NCBI GenBank assembly: GCA_935421135.1
Contig: OW285189.1
Span: 25,794,298 to 25,858,297, forward strand
Length of the DNA: 64,000 bases
Source of the DNA: Bugulina stolonifera
Taxonomy: Eukaryota > Bryozoa > Gymnolaemata > Cheilostomatida > Bugulidae
Direction of reading: 5' to 3'
Within the stretch, counting starts at the first letter, position 1. The number at the start of each line of letters is the position of its first letter. Under the pieces are notes generated by a model, which was not told where the DNA came from, made no database searches, and saw only the letters and a program-made list of their open reading frames with translations. Shown here one piece after another: positions 22,505 to 35,250 of the stretch. A program made the translations under genes and the position numbers.

Positions 22505-25500
22505 ATGATAGTGGAAGCAGCTGGAGGTGTTCTTTCTTCTGTGATTTTTGATCAGATTCAAGCTACTTCTGATCAGGTAGCACTCATATTAAATAATAAC
22601 CTGTATGCCCATCAGACCAGCCTCACGACCAGGCTTGCCAAGTTCAAGTTGAAGTTCGGCTGATGAAAATCAAGGAGATTCATTTACATTTACATTTATT
22701 GGGTTTTCTAAAAGTTTACAGATAACATTATTCTGTTAAAGGTAACTTGTTGACCACAAATAAATCAATATATATTATATACAACTCATAGGAGAGAATA
22801 AATAAATAAACAAAGAGAACAAAAAAAGAGGCAAGCATCATTGCTTATGACAAGAGCCAATAATTATAATATAAAATAATATAATATAATAATAATTTAA
22901 TAACAGATAGATAACAAGCATTAAAAGTATGTTCAAGTGATAGTAGATTATAGGAGTTTAGGTAAAAAGGAGAGACAGGATTGGTGCTACATTAGTTTAC
23001 ATGTATAATGACCAAATGTGTATGTGCTACATTTGGGTGGGGTGGGATACCAAAATTTGAGTTGAAAATTGGGGAGTCTCCTGCGGATTCAGGGAAACTT
23101 GGTAAGCCTGCTCACAACTCGTAGCATAGGCATAGGATTGGATAACTACTAAACATATATAAAAATATTTATGGTAATGATTATCATTATGATAATCATA
23201 ATCGTAGTAATTTAATTTATGATTATGATAGGAATATTACAATACATGAGCTGTTGTTTTGAGAATATTTATATTAAACCAGCACCTCTCTGGGGATTTT
23301 ACTACGACTAGGCCTTTACCATGACTTGTGTGTAGAGAATATTTTTAGCTTCAAAACGATGTGCAAATTGAGTTACCCTGCATACATGAGTATAATTCCA
23401 TTTTACTTTTAAAAAAATAAAAATGTTCTATTACTATTGTGCCATGTCATAAACATGCAAAACAACATGATCATAATGCTGGGATAATAATCTAATGTAC
23501 ACCGTACTATTAATACTCTACTCAATCTGCTGCACAATAAATAAAGTTACATATAATTAATAGGCCTATATTATACTTATAGGCTAGTCAAACACTGAGA
23601 AATTTGCACCTGAAAATTAGTTGCATTAATTATGGTTATGTGGCAAACCCAGTGCCTTACAGGTGCTGTTAGGTGCAATATTGCACAATTTGATGTAGCC
23701 TTAGATCTTTGTTTGTGGTTGAAGTGACTCCATATATAACCATAATGGAGAAGACAATTTCTTCATCTGGAATCTCACTGAAGAACCATGGCTACGGCCA
23801 AAAAGTATAAAGTTGTGCCTGCCTCTACAAGGGCTGCTATCCAAATTACCAAGGAAAGCCAACCAATAATTTAATATTGTACCAAGTAAATTAAAAGTAG
23901 GAGAGTTGAACAAGAACAGGTGAAGTCCTACACTGAGACGTAGGCTACAAGTAATGTTTCATATTCATATTAAGATAAGTACAATCATAAATCACCAAGT
24001 ACGTGTAAAGGTACAAGTACACGACTTAGTAGAATTACCTGTTGGGCAGAGGAACATAGGGTAGGGAGGGTGCCGTTTGTTTGAGTTGCCTCTTAATGGC
24101 ATTGGAGTTGTAGTGAAGGTTGTTGAATAAGGATAGCAACAGCAATTACCCATATTGACTTGTTAAACCCACAAGTCAAAGTCACAGGTCATTCACTTTG
24201 CCAAGTCGAGTTAAGTCACATTGATATGCAAGTCCAACTCAAGCAGTAATTTGGGAAGTCAAGTCAAGTTGTCTTGTGACTTGATTTAGCAAGTCAAGTC
24301 AAAACTATGCCTGGGACACAGCTCTGATGATAACTACATTCGGGAATCTCCACGCTGACGCTTCCGACTCCTGTTAGGTGCAGTAGTTGACAAATTTGGA
24401 TAGGACTAGCCTTAGCTCCGAGAAGACAGCTTTTCCTTCTTTCGTTTTGGCTAAGAACAAAGGCCATCCCAGATTTCTCCACTTCTGCACCTAAAATAAA
24501 AATGGACTGCAAAATATGTGGCTGTCGCATTGCAGGAACTATTTAGTACCATTCACTCCTTGATTTTTACGTCATGATCATATTTGTGTTTTAGGAGGGA
24601 CTGATTATCGGCACTGTTAGGGTACAGACTGAAAATGTAATTAGCGATGAACAGATAGACAACAAAAATGAGCGCATTATATATGGTTAGTTTGATATTA
24701 TTCATCGTAATGTGCAGTCTACAGTTACAATTATAGACCATGGTGTAGTTATATTCCTCAAAGCCTGTTTGTTGATGATGAATTAGTGTATGGTTCCATG
24801 GTTACTAGTCACCGGCTGTTTGCACTTATTCCAGATGTGGAGAAGACTGTCAGTTGCCCGAGTCTCCGCTACTTCTACGATAAAGCAGGACATATAATTG
24901 CAGAGCGCTTCGGTGAACTAGTTGAGGCTTTTCAGTCGAAGGTGGGGATGATTAGACGGCTCATTATGTTCTTACTTTAAAACCGCAGAAATGAGAAAAA
25001 GGCACATGTCTGTATGGCCTACACATGTCTGTATGGCCTACACATGTCTGTATGGCCTACACATGTCTGTATGGCCTACACATGTCTGTATGGCCTACGC
25101 ATGTCTGTATGGCCTACACATGTCTGTTTGGCCTACACATGTCTGTATGGCCTACACATGTCTGTATGGCCTACGCATGTCTGTATGGCCTACACATGTC
25201 TGTATGGCCTACACATGTCTTACTGGGGATTTATGGTGTAAATGCGTCAAACTTGGGCAAAAGTGTTTTAAGAATAATTACTGTTATTACTAAAATGAAT
25301 GGAGTAATGTCATGTTTTATAGAAAGTGATTGGTTGGTACAAGTCTAGACAGAACACGTTCCTCTCGATGTCATTGTGGGAGAAGAGAGTACACCGTCAC
25401 TTATGTGAATATATTCAGTCTAGCCAGCCACTCAACTCTGCTCGCTCCCACGATGTGATCAACCCGATATTTGGTCTCTTTACTACAGAACAGAACGATA

Positions 25501-28500
25501 CCCTATCTGATAGAACTGTTAGCAAGGTGTTCTATGGCTACAATAACAATAGTAGGTAGGTAAGAGCTAACTTAATTTACTTTGTCTTCCTTTTGAATTT
25601 TCAATGACAATTGTTTTGAAATGCCCGATAATATCGGCTACACGAGTGGCGGATTGTTCTAGAGCAAATCGGTGCACCATTTGTTCGTCTGTGGAAAGAC
25701 CAACATGTTGGCCTTTTCAGTTCTGTGTCACGGAGCTCTGTTGTGATTGGTTAATGTTTGATACAACAACTCCTATTATACAATGTGTAACTTATTAAAA
25801 ATCAGCTTTGGTGGACGTCGTTCTGCCGAAGCTCACAGCCTCTCGTGTACCTTTAGTGTCCTGACTCCATTATACATGTACATGTAATGTACACTTGTCT
25901 ATGGTTATGCCCCCCATTCCCCCTCTCTCTGTAGACTGTGACCTTGCTACTCCCACCCCCTCTCCCTGTAGACTGTGTCCTTGCTACTCCCACCCCCTCT
26001 CTCTCTGTAGACTGTGACCTTGCTACTCCCACCCCTCTCTCTGTAGACTGTGTCTTGCTACTCCCACCCCCTCTCCCTCTAGACTATGGACTTGATTTCC
26101 TCCATAATCTGCGAGTACCTGAAACAAGTTACATCATGATGTTGTGTCCATCTTTACAGTATTATATCTGTATGTATACATCTATATGTATATGTATATG
26201 AATGATATAATGTGTATGTATATGAATGATATATGTGTATGTATATGAATGATATATGTGTATGTAAATGAATGATACTGAAGGAATGAAGTATTTACAG
26301 GAGATGGACGCCCTTAAAGCTGAAGATAGGAAATCTAGGGAATACAACTTCATACTATAAAACACTCAGACCTGGTGCTAAGCATGCAGCGTGTCCAGAA
26401 ATAATGGATAAATACAGGTAAATGATGTAATGTTACTGGTACAATAGTGGTTACCTTTACAGAGTTATCCTGGCTGTATAGGGTTATGTTAGTATAGCAG
26501 GCACTAGTTAACAACTAATACTATGATGTTACTACATGTATGTTACAGTCACAATTACATGTATATTTTGGTAATTCATTAAAGATGTACATCTACCCAT
26601 ATGATCAGTTGTCATTAAAGTGTGTCTGTTCTGTTTGCTTTTATAGAAGCGAGTTGTTAGACCGAGAAAGCATGGATGTAGGTAACACTCGACAGATTGA
26701 TAGTTTAGCCCAGGATATGTGTTCAAGGCTACAGGTTTGTACTCAAAACTTGGTATTTCCACTGTCTTCCCAGACTGTCTACTCAACCGTATCAACTATA
26801 TGTTTGCTGTGATTGGCTCACTAATGTATTTATCAAGTTGTGGGGTGTGCACATGCGTGTGTGGATGGATGAGTGTGTGTGTACAGTCAACTACACACAG
26901 TATACTACTACCAATGTTCATGTGAAATGTGCCTCCAATTAGGATTTGTCTTGCCTTCAATTTAAAGTCTATGATTTCAAATACTTAGTTGTTATGTACA
27001 ATGTACATGTATATTAATAGGCTGATAATTTGAATCTCATCTCTGTTTTGTGTAGTCCCCTGAGTAGACTGATTAGTCATTCACTGCTTCCTACACACAC
27101 GTGTTACCTCACAACTTCATAAGTACAGATAGTGAAACAATCACAGTAGTCGTCTTACCTTGTCATTACTTTCAACGAACCTTGTAGTATATACGTACCA
27201 TGTGACCTTGTAGTATATACATACCATGTGACCTTGTAGTATATACATACCATGTGACCTTGTAGTATGTACATACCATGTGACCTTGTAGGATATACGT
27301 ACCATGTGACCTTGTAGTATATACATACCATGTGACCTTGTAGTATATACATACCATGTGACCTTGTAGTATATACATACCATGTGACCTTGTAGTATAT
27401 ACATACCATGTGACCTTGTAGGATATACGTACCATGTGACCTTGTAGTATATACGTACCATGTGACCTTGTAGTATATACATACCATGTGACCTTGTAGT
27501 ATATACATACCATGTGACCTTGTAGTATGTACATACCATGTGACCTTGTAGTATATACATACCATGTGACCTTGTAGTATATACATACCATTTGACCTTG
27601 TAGTATATACATACCATGTGACCTTGTAGGATATACGTACCATGTGACCTTGTAGGATATACGTACCATGTGACCTTGTAGTATATACATACCATGTGAC
27701 CTTGTAGGATATACATACCATGTGACCCTGTAGGATATACATACCATGTGACCTTGTAGGATATACGTACCATGTGACCTTGTAGTATATATATACCATG
27801 TGACCTTGTAGTATATACGTACCTTGTAGGATATATGTTCTCAAGTACAGAGATCGGAACAGGAAGTTGATGCTCTCGAGGAGGAGATATCACTCATGAA
27901 ACAGATTTTGTGTGCTACGATATCACATTCACTTGTTGATGATGATGACGAAATGGCCGTAGACTCAGATCCTGAGGGTGTTGGTATGAGCAGTCCGAGT
28001 GGCGTTACAGTCACCCCTAATCGTACCCAAGATGCTGCTCGTGTCTCTCCAATTACTAATAAAGGTAATGTATTACTGTTGCCGTACACAAATACATGTA
28101 CTACTGTATAGTGTTACTGTGCATATCGTATGTTCAGTATGTAGAACTACATGTATATAGCAGCATATAGTAGCCATGTATGGAGACAAGGCTCATGTAT
28201 ATACTATGACTGTATAGTTTTGTAAGATATACTGTACTAACACCCAGTTGGTGTTTGTTATATAAATGTTACTATGTGTACAAAGTATCAGTCTCATGCA
28301 TTCCGTTCATTTGCTTAGTTTATATTTTTTAATTAAACTTTGAAACAAAATCTGTAAATATTAAATTTGCAACACTGCATCATATATCAACATAATTAAA
28401 TGTCGAAATCTGTTTAACTTGTTACAATGTATTAGTCGGCCAGTGGCTCTCTAAGTGATTGTTCCACAGTTCAGAGCCCAGAGGACTGTATGCCCATACT

Positions 28501-29497
28501 ATCTATGTCTTACAATGTCTACTATGTACATATAGATACTACAGTCCTATACAATGTCTACTATGTATGTGTATACTACAGTCCTATACAATGTCTACTA
28601 TGTACATATAGATACTACAGTCCTATACAATGTCTACTATGTACATGTACATACTACAGTCCTATACAATGTCTACTATGTACATATAGATACTACAGTC
28701 CTATACAATGTCTACTATGTACATGTACATACTACAGTCCTATACAATGTCTACTATGTACATATAGATACTACAGTCCTATACAATGTCTACTATGTAC
28801 ATATAGATACTACAGCCCTATACAATGTCTACTATGTATATGTACATACTGCAGTCCTATACAATGTCTACTATGTATGTGCATACTACAGTCCTATACA
28901 ATGTCTACTATGTACATATAGATACTACAGTCCTATACAATGTCTACTATCTACATATACATACTACAGCCCTATACAATGTCTACTATGTACATATAGA
29001 TACTACAGTCCTATACAATGTCTACTATGTATATGTACATACTACAGTCTTATACAATGTTATGTTTCACCATAAACAATTCCATGCCAAAGTGTTATAA
29101 TACACACATATAGTTGTATAATTGATATGTTATAATACATACATGTAGTTGTATATTAATGTGGGTCATACTGTATGCAGGTAACGAGACTGAGACCGCC
29201 TCCCTTATAGACCTCTCAGGCTATGGTGCAGACGATAACACAGCAGGAAGTGGACCTGTAGTCAAATGTTCTACTAAATCTAGTGACTCATTCGAACATA
29301 TCGACCTTATTTCAACCAACCCAATGTCGGCTTCCTCTAAACCTAGAGGAGACGCGTTTGATTTTATCAACGATGTAATGTCCACGCAGTCTCGCCAGGG
29401 GAAAGATAGGCTACAGGCTCCTGTGCAGACTAATGACAGCCCGCTCTCTGGGAACAGTGACGGTGCACCAAGCCCCCCTCATTCTCCCGTCTACTAG
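22505..29497 (+). CDS. ABRAXAS1: Abraxas-family scaffold (BRCA1-A/BRISC complex) with C-terminal SPVY
   Basis: Eight exons join in phase: 22505-22576, 24595-24685, 24835-24941, 25323-25555, 26301-26417, 26647-26734, 27851-28064 and 29181-29497, giving 412 aa against 409 for human ABRAXAS1. Exons 1-5 encode the inactive MPN-like domain, with hallmark stretches EGLIIGTVRV, KVIGWYKSRQNT and LKIGNLGNT. Exons 6-7 give the coiled coil that in the family pairs with BRCC36 (SEQEVDALEEEISLMK). The last exon is a Ser-rich tail ending SPPHSPVY. In ABRAXAS1 a terminal SPTF, once phosphorylated, binds the BRCA1 BRCT repeats; SPVY fits the same pS-P-x-F/Y pattern, so assignment to the Abraxas1 rather than ABRO1 branch rests on it. 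Introns hold a hAT element and four minisatellites. Confidence 0.92.
22630..23110. mobile_element. hAT-type MITE in Abraxas intron 1
   Basis: The left end CAGGCTTGCCAAGTT is inverse to the right end AACTTGGTAAGCCTG. Flanks CTCACGAC (22622-22629) and CTCACAAC (23111-23118) match at seven of eight bases, as expected for an ageing 8-bp target duplication. It is 481 bp and non-coding, with a TACATTTACATTTATTGGGT stretch near 22690. Confidence 0.75.
23119..24169. other. Abraxas intron 1, remainder
   Basis: AT-rich intronic DNA. No exon, tandem array or TIR pair was found here. Confidence 0.5.
24170..24326. mobile_element. Degenerate relative of the ACTTG-rich hAT element
   Basis: The segment repeats AAGTCAAGTC-type words and ends GGGACACAGCTCTG, a decayed form of the GGACCCAACTCTG terminus of the element at 10939-12022. 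No intact left end or target duplication was found. Confidence 0.6.
25006..25225. repeat. 19-bp minisatellite in Abraxas intron 3
   Basis: About 12 units of CACATGTCTGTATGGCCTA with CGCATG and TTTGGCC variants. Three overlapping open frames through it are artefacts of a unit length not divisible by three. Confidence 0.92.
25905..26095. repeat. Pyrimidine-rich repeat in Abraxas intron 4
   Basis: Four to five units of TGTAGACTGTGACCTTGCTA followed by CTCCCACCCCCTCTC, about 40 bp each. A short GAATGATATATGTGTATGTA repeat follows at 26190-26275, directly before the exon starting at 26301. Confidence 0.8.
27180..27835. repeat. 27-bp minisatellite in Abraxas intron 6
   Basis: About 24 units of CCTTGTAGTATATACATACC plus ATGTGA, with TAGTATGTACAT and TAGGATATACGT variants arranged in higher-order blocks. 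It ends some 15 bases before the acceptor of the exon at 27851. Long minus-strand open frames (250, 229 and 191 aa) here are repeat artefacts. Confidence 0.92.
28500..29057. repeat. Minisatellite of about 40 bp in Abraxas intron 7
   Basis: About 14 units of CTATACAATGTCTACTATGT followed by ACATATAGATACTACAGTC, with alternating ACATATAGAT and ACATGTACAT halves. It lies between the coiled-coil exon and the terminal exon. Confidence 0.92.
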
Positions 29498-29775
29498 CCC
29501 ATGGAACTCACACTAGGTACAATGTTTACTTGTAGCACGCTGAAGAGAGAGTACAATAGCACACTGACTAGAAACTGGTGATATTATTTTATATTCTCTC
29601 TTCTATTATTTACTTGACTATCATAACTTCCACTAAATCACTTTTCTGTCCACATACAGTATATTCTCTAACTAGTTAGTTTTTGCGCTCAAATTTGTAT
29701 TTCTAGTTGCAGTTCATCAATTTATTTCCAGTGCAATGCATTAGTCTATAAAATTAATTTATTATTGCTTTCAAA

Positions 29776-29781
29776 AATAAA
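29776..29781 (+). promoter_or_regulatory. Polyadenylation signal of Abraxas
   Basis: AATAAA lies about 280 bases after the Abraxas stop codon. On the other strand AATAAA occurs at 29758-29763 and 29721-29726 for the convergent gene, so the two 3' ends overlap. Confidence 0.6.
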
Positions 29782-29921
29782 ATCACTCAAGTTTAGAATT
29801 CTGATATTTATGATATCTGTAACATTATGCTGAGTCAGTAGAACATCTCCCACAGTTAATAGTGTGCATTAGTTGACTGGGGATCCCACAGTTAATAGTG
29901 TGCATTAGTTGACTGGGGAAC

Positions 29922-31363
29922 TTATGCTAATATCTCACTAGAACTGTTTTCACTATCAGCTGTATGTCTACTTAGCTCTGGTAAGGAAAGCTGTGGTAAC
30001 ACTGGTAGTGTCGGTACCGTTGTAATATTCAACTCCCTTAGTGATAATGTCATATCCTCTGCTCCTGCTGATACAACCGATTGGCTGTCAGATACACTAA
30101 CTCTGTCGCTTGATACTTCTGATATACTAGCTTTCTTATTTCTGTTGAAATCTCTGAATATGGCTGATGTTGATGTTCTCCTTAACTGTGAGTACTCTGG
30201 GAACTTTATGTTGTTTAGAATCCATTTGACTGTCTGTCTCCTCCGCTCCTCTGGAGACCATTTGTGTAGCAGCTTTTCCTTCTCTTCCTCATAGAATTTC
30301 CTAATAGAGTAGTAACTGGTGCAGTTGCCAGGTAACAGCGATTGGTACCCATTACTAGCTGTCCTTGCATTCAAGGCTGTGTTAGTCCTTCGTACCTTCA
30401 ATCTTGATTTTCTACTTTTCTTCAGTTCATCTGGTGGTACAAGCTGCAGAGGTTGAGGCTGCTTAGTTTCCCAATGGATTTCCTGGTCATGTTCAACATC
30501 GAGCAGACAACTCTTAACATGGAATGGATCTCTCCTCTCTTTAGCTGATGAAGCTTTGACCTTCGGTCTTCTCACAGGAACTGATGGTATAGTCGACTCC
30601 ACCTCTGTTTGCTTTGTGCTCATGAGGTTAGTGTACGAGGGTTTGTTTCTCCTCTTATCTGTACTGACTAGACTGTGATCCTTGTACACCACTGTGTATG
30701 CCTGAATATCCCTGATCTCTTTCTGTAGGTCCTTAATCTAAAATATTAACCAACATTCCCAATATCTCGAAGTACGGATATTCAATGACTGATCACGATG
30801 TACAGTATATTATATTATAACACACTAGTAGAGGTAACAGAAATTACTTTTTGAAAAATTATTTGATTGTGAAAAATAGATTACTGTGGAGACTTCACCC
30901 TTATTATTTTACAATTCTTTGTGGTTTCACTTAGTTTATTTGGGTTACATTGGAATATTATTTTTCGGTTTCAAATATGATCGTTGGGTAAAATTTTTTT
31001 CAATGTTCTGTGCCGCGGTTATAGTGTGGATTAGAACAGAATGAAACAGCATGGAGCTCTTCTGTATAATTCTTAGGAATTTCACACCTGTCTCTCCAGA
31101 TCTCCTGTACCACCACACCACTACTAACCTGTCTTTCCAGATCTCCTGTACCACCAAACCACTACTAACCTGTCTCTCTAGATCTCCTGTACCACCACAC
31201 CACTACTAACCTGTCTCTCCAGATCTCCTGTACTCCTCTGCTCCTCACTCCCAATCTTTTTGATATCTCTAACAAACTTGTCTCTAATTCTGTCATTCTT
31301 CTGTAGCATAATCTGGGTAGGGTCTGGTCCTACAGCTCTACTCTTCCCTCCAGCAGCTGCCAT
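29922..31363 (-). CDS. Coiled-coil protein of unknown function
   Basis: Two minus-strand exons, 31211-31363 and 29922-30737, join in phase 0 to give 322 aa. The N-terminal 75 residues are heptad-rich and charged (KNDRIRDKFVRDIKKI, IKDLQKEIRDIQ) and likely form a coiled coil. The middle is basic and low in complexity (KKSRKSRLKVRR). A conserved-looking block around FYEEEKEKLLHKWSPEERRR and VKWILNNIKFPEYSQL follows, then a Ser-rich acidic tail. No signal peptide or membrane segment is present. I do not recognise the family. The gene is convergent with Abraxas, with stops 425 bases apart. The donor of exon 1 lies in a 41-bp tandem duplication. The start is the first ATG of the open frame (MAAAGGKSR). 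Confidence 0.8.
31088..31233 (-). repeat. 41-bp tandem duplication spanning exon end and donor of the coiled-coil gene
   Basis: Units lie 41 bases apart (31088, 31129, 31170 and 31211). On the minus strand each reads GTACAGGAGATCTGGAGAGA then CAG/GTTAGT, that is, the exon 1 end with its 5' splice site. The last copy has CAG/GTGTGA. Using downstream copies without excision would hit a TAG, so the first donor or splicing of the intervening pieces is required. Confidence 0.92.
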
Positions 31364-33440
31364 TGTCAGCTCACTGTCAGATAAGCAAGGGGAGGCAATT
31401 ACTACCGGTACTTATGGATGACTCTATCAATACTATAGCTTGCTTCCTGTGTCCTATACTCAACCTGATCAACTTCAGTCAGTTCTCTGTTAGAAGGTAA
31501 TACAATACTGTTTCAGTGTAATACTCAAAGCTATCCCTATATTTGACCTTCAGTATTCAGTGTATGACATGGTTGAACCAGATCACATGAAGTTATAGAG
31601 ACTGGTAGACTAAGCTAGATCTACTACGCAATCAGTGAACTACTCTAGACATACACATACCTGTATATAGCTCATGTCTCTACCCAACACAAGTGTGAAC
31701 ACATACAGACTGAATAGCTATATCTACTGACACTTTTTCAACTGCTGCATTATAATAATTTGAAAGGACAAGTGTTGAGGAGGCCACTTCGCTCAAGTAT
31801 TGTATGCTAATTTTATTTGGAGGGGGCCTTTAAAAATTCTAATGTAAACAGTTTGACTTCAACTATTGATAGGCTGAAATATAAGTCAGTCTCTTGGCTA
31901 ACTCCATGTTTCCTTTAGACTAATTTACATACATGTATATACATATACAATATGTATGACAGCAATATATAAAACCGTGTAAGGAGCCGAAAATCTATAA
32001 ACTTGAATATTGACATTTTTTAAGAAACTTAACTTGAACCTTGAAACAATTAACTGAGAATTGTTGAATTAAAACCATATGAAAGCCAAACATTACTTCT
32101 CTGTAATATGACATCTACATAAGGTGACATGACATCTACATAACATAGGCCTAACATGTAGGCCCACAACAAGTACATTGTAACTTACCTTCTGCAAGGT
32201 TTATAAGTGAACGCCTGTCATTGACTCTGGTACAAATCTGTCACCAGTATAAGAGAAGATTTACACTGTCTAGTAATAATATTTTATTAATAACTGAATT
32301 GGTAAGGCATCAACAGCACTACAAACTATAGACTTATAAGGCACAATGCAACATATGAAGTTATTATTACAACATATAAGACAATTAGTAGCTGGTTTCC
32401 CAGTCGCATAGTCAAATGACATCTTATTGGTGTTCAATTATTGATTGAGATAATGTTTCCATAACAGACTGTGTAACATAATACACTGGAGGGTGCATTG
32501 CATTCCTATAGAAATGTTGATGAGCTATTCTAATGAATGTCAGTAAAACAACAGTGTCTCAAATTTCTCTTTTAGAAATAATTGCTCTATGTCACAATCT
32601 GCAAGAACAAATTGGATGTATAATTATGGATATATTTTTACGCTTTCAATATCCAGGCACTTGATGTTATATGTTAGTTCCAAACCTTCAACCTTCGGAG
32701 TTATCCCCCACAGAGTGCTGTACTGATCAATAACTTCACTGTAGAGTTTATTTACTTGATAAATCAATTAGTAGTACGTGACGCTGTTACACAGTTAATG
32801 AATAGGCCTATTTATTGATATCCAAAGTCATGATAATATATTGGGTTTTCTTCTATATAAACACACTCTATGTTATAAACAATAGCAGTAACAGTGTTTG
32901 GTGTTCATTGTTTTATTATATAATTATATTTAATATTTTATATTATTTTAAGCCATCCATGACGTTTATGAATATTGTAATTGTACTATGGAGTTCATCA
33001 ATAAACATGGTCATGCTATCATTTGATTATTATAGTAGATGTTGGAGACATCAATGTCTCTGGTAGATAGTGGGCTACCTGACCACTATAATAGCAGAAT
33101 AAACCTCCATCTGTATCCATCTACATCTACACAAACTATGTTCCCTTCATACAACAATACTGCAATAGTTTGTTCTGCTACTAGAAATATTGCAAACAGA
33201 TAATAAACTCAGCTGATCCACAAATGTCAGCCCATATCCTATCCATATCCTGTATCATATACAAGTGTCGATAGTAGATACGACTGTGCAACGTGATTGC
33301 ATTAAACAATATTAGAATTATGCTGCAGATTTATCTGCCCCTGGAAAGAGAACATAACTTCTAATTATGATCAATAACTTATGAGTGCCCATGGACATCA
33401 GCCAAGTACCCTGGAGCCTGGATATCACCATACAGTCAGT
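31364..33440. other. Intergenic AT-rich DNA
   Basis: No supported gene. The promoter of the coiled-coil gene should lie just above 31364. The open frame at 32815-33066 is low-complexity and has no splice context. Confidence 0.5.
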
Positions 33441-33722
33441 CTATCTACAATATTGTACATGTAGTAATCCACACCTACAATAGTACATGTAGTAGACCAC
33501 ATCTACAATAGTACATGTAGTAGTCCACACCTACAACAGTACATGTACTAGACCACACCTACTATAGCACATGTAGTAGTCCACACCTACAATAGTACAT
33601 GTAGTAGCCCACACCTACAATAGTACATGTAGTAGACCACACCTACTAATAGCACATGTACTAGACCACACCTACTATAGTACATGTAGTAGACCACACC
33701 TACTATAGCACATGTAGTAGGC
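33440..33722. repeat. Minisatellite of about 30 bp
   Basis: Nine units of CTACAATAGTACATGTAGTA followed by GACCACAC or GTCCACAC, with TATAGCACATG variants. Confidence 0.9.
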
Positions 33723-34432
33723 TACACTGCGGCAGAGCAGGATTGAATGGTTATTAGAACAAGCATTGTAAAAACTGAGTTATACAGAACCAATGAATAC
33801 TGAATATGTGTTCTCTTATGGTGGTGGTAGTCAGCAGAGAGTGTATGTTTCTCTTCTTGTTTTATTATACAGCAACTTGTGACCCTGATAAAGGAAATAT
33901 AGGAAGATAACACAATAACACAATAAGTAGGAAGATAACACAATAAGTATTATCATAATTTTCCCAGACTACATGGTCACAAAGGGCAGAAAATAACACA
34001 AAGGCTTTGATACTACACGTACATGTATATATCATTGTTTATTAATTCTGACTCATATGCCATGAGCAATCACTGTACAGATACAGAATGTGTGAAGAGG
34101 TCAGTGTTACTTTAGTTCAGTATCAGTCAGTCAAGATTGGACATAATATAGACTTGATGTGCCAGTTCACAAATTAATAGTAATTATAATAATAAATAGG
34201 GCAAGTGCAGAAAGAAATCAAGTAACTAAATTACTTTACACTATTTAGCATAGCGGTGGAAGATTGATAGGAGTTACCCCCCCCCCCCCAGCTAACGCAG
34301 GCTCACTTACTGGATACATGTAGCTGGAAGGCTATACAGCACACTGGGCTAATCCAGAAGCTCTAAAACAGCTTTAGTGAAATTTAGGACCTACAGTACA
34401 GTGTGGATAACTTTAGCTGGAAAACTTGCAAA

Positions 34433-34625
34433 AGCTATTGATCATAATTAGAAGTTGTCCTCTCCCAATTTATCTTCCTCTTCTTTTTTGTCCCAAGACG
34501 AAAAAGAAGAGGAAGATAAATTGGAAGAAGACAACTTCTAATTATGATCAATAGCCTATTAGTGCCCATGCCTTGAAGGCCCCTCTCCATACTTTACAAA
34601 AAGAGAGTAGGTACTTAAATACAGC
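34433..34625. mobile_element. Hairpin MITE, copy 1
   Basis: Inverted arms of about 55 bases: CTATTGATCATAATTAGAAG..TTGTCCTCTCCCAATTTATC pairs with GATAAATTGGAAGAAGACAA..CTTCTAATTATGATCAATAG. The centre is TCCCAAGACG. A tail (CCTATTAGTGCCCATGCCTT ...) is shared with copy 2 at 56793, so the mobile unit is longer than the hairpin. Fragments of the same arm sequence occur at 22300, 33355, 51640 and 53660. Confidence 0.82.
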
Positions 34626-34778
34626 CTTAAAGAGGACAACTAGTAGGTCCATTTTTCTATTTTCCACTAGACCTGTAAAGACACACAGTGCTCCAGCAAT
34701 TTTCATCATACGGTTACGGAGATTTCTAAAAGTGTCAGAACAAAGTTGATTCTAACCTTCTTGTCTTGTGATATAACT

Positions 34779-34998
34779 ATTAGTATACATGTACATGTAG
34801 GTATTAGTATACATGTACATGTAGGTATTAGTATACATGTACATGTAGGTATTAGTATACATGTACATGTAGGTATTAGTATACATGTACATGTAGGTAT
34901 TAGTATACATGTACATGTAGGTATTAGTATACATGTACATGTAGGTATTAGTATACATGTACATGTAGGTATTAGTATACATGTACATGTAGGTATTA
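34779..34998. repeat. 24-bp minisatellite of TACATGTACATGTAGG type
   Basis: Nine near-perfect units of TATTAGTATACATGTACATG plus TAGG. Because 24 is divisible by three and the unit lacks stops in some frames, open frames on both strands cross it; these are not genes. Confidence 0.93.
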
Positions 34999-35250
34999 GG
35001 AACGAGATTAAACAGTCGCGGCGATTGAACAATTTTATATAGTGTGCATATAAGCAATGTGTGCTAGGAGTTAAGAATCCAATCATGTAAGTGTAATATG
35101 CAATTTGCAGCACATGATTTGCTATCATGGCAGGAGAGCCCTGGAGCCGAGGGTCACATGTGGCCCTAAGACCGTAGCTTGTACACCCCTGATATGAACT
35201 CAGCCAAATTGCAGCTGTGTAATTGGTTGAATTACCATCTACTAATAATG

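Noticed and set aside
25003..25225. CRISPR-like array of short identical units
   Set aside because: Units are directly adjacent without unique spacers, and the host is a eukaryote; it is a minisatellite. The same holds for every other array here.
25806..25856. Candidate extra Abraxas exon (SFGGRRSAEAHSL..)
   Set aside because: Exon 25323-25555 joins exon 26301-26417 directly in phase and the result aligns with the family without a gap; no good donor follows the candidate.
27141..27893. Minus-strand open frames of 191-250 aa
   Set aside because: Repeat artefacts of a 27-bp minisatellite lying in an Abraxas intron.
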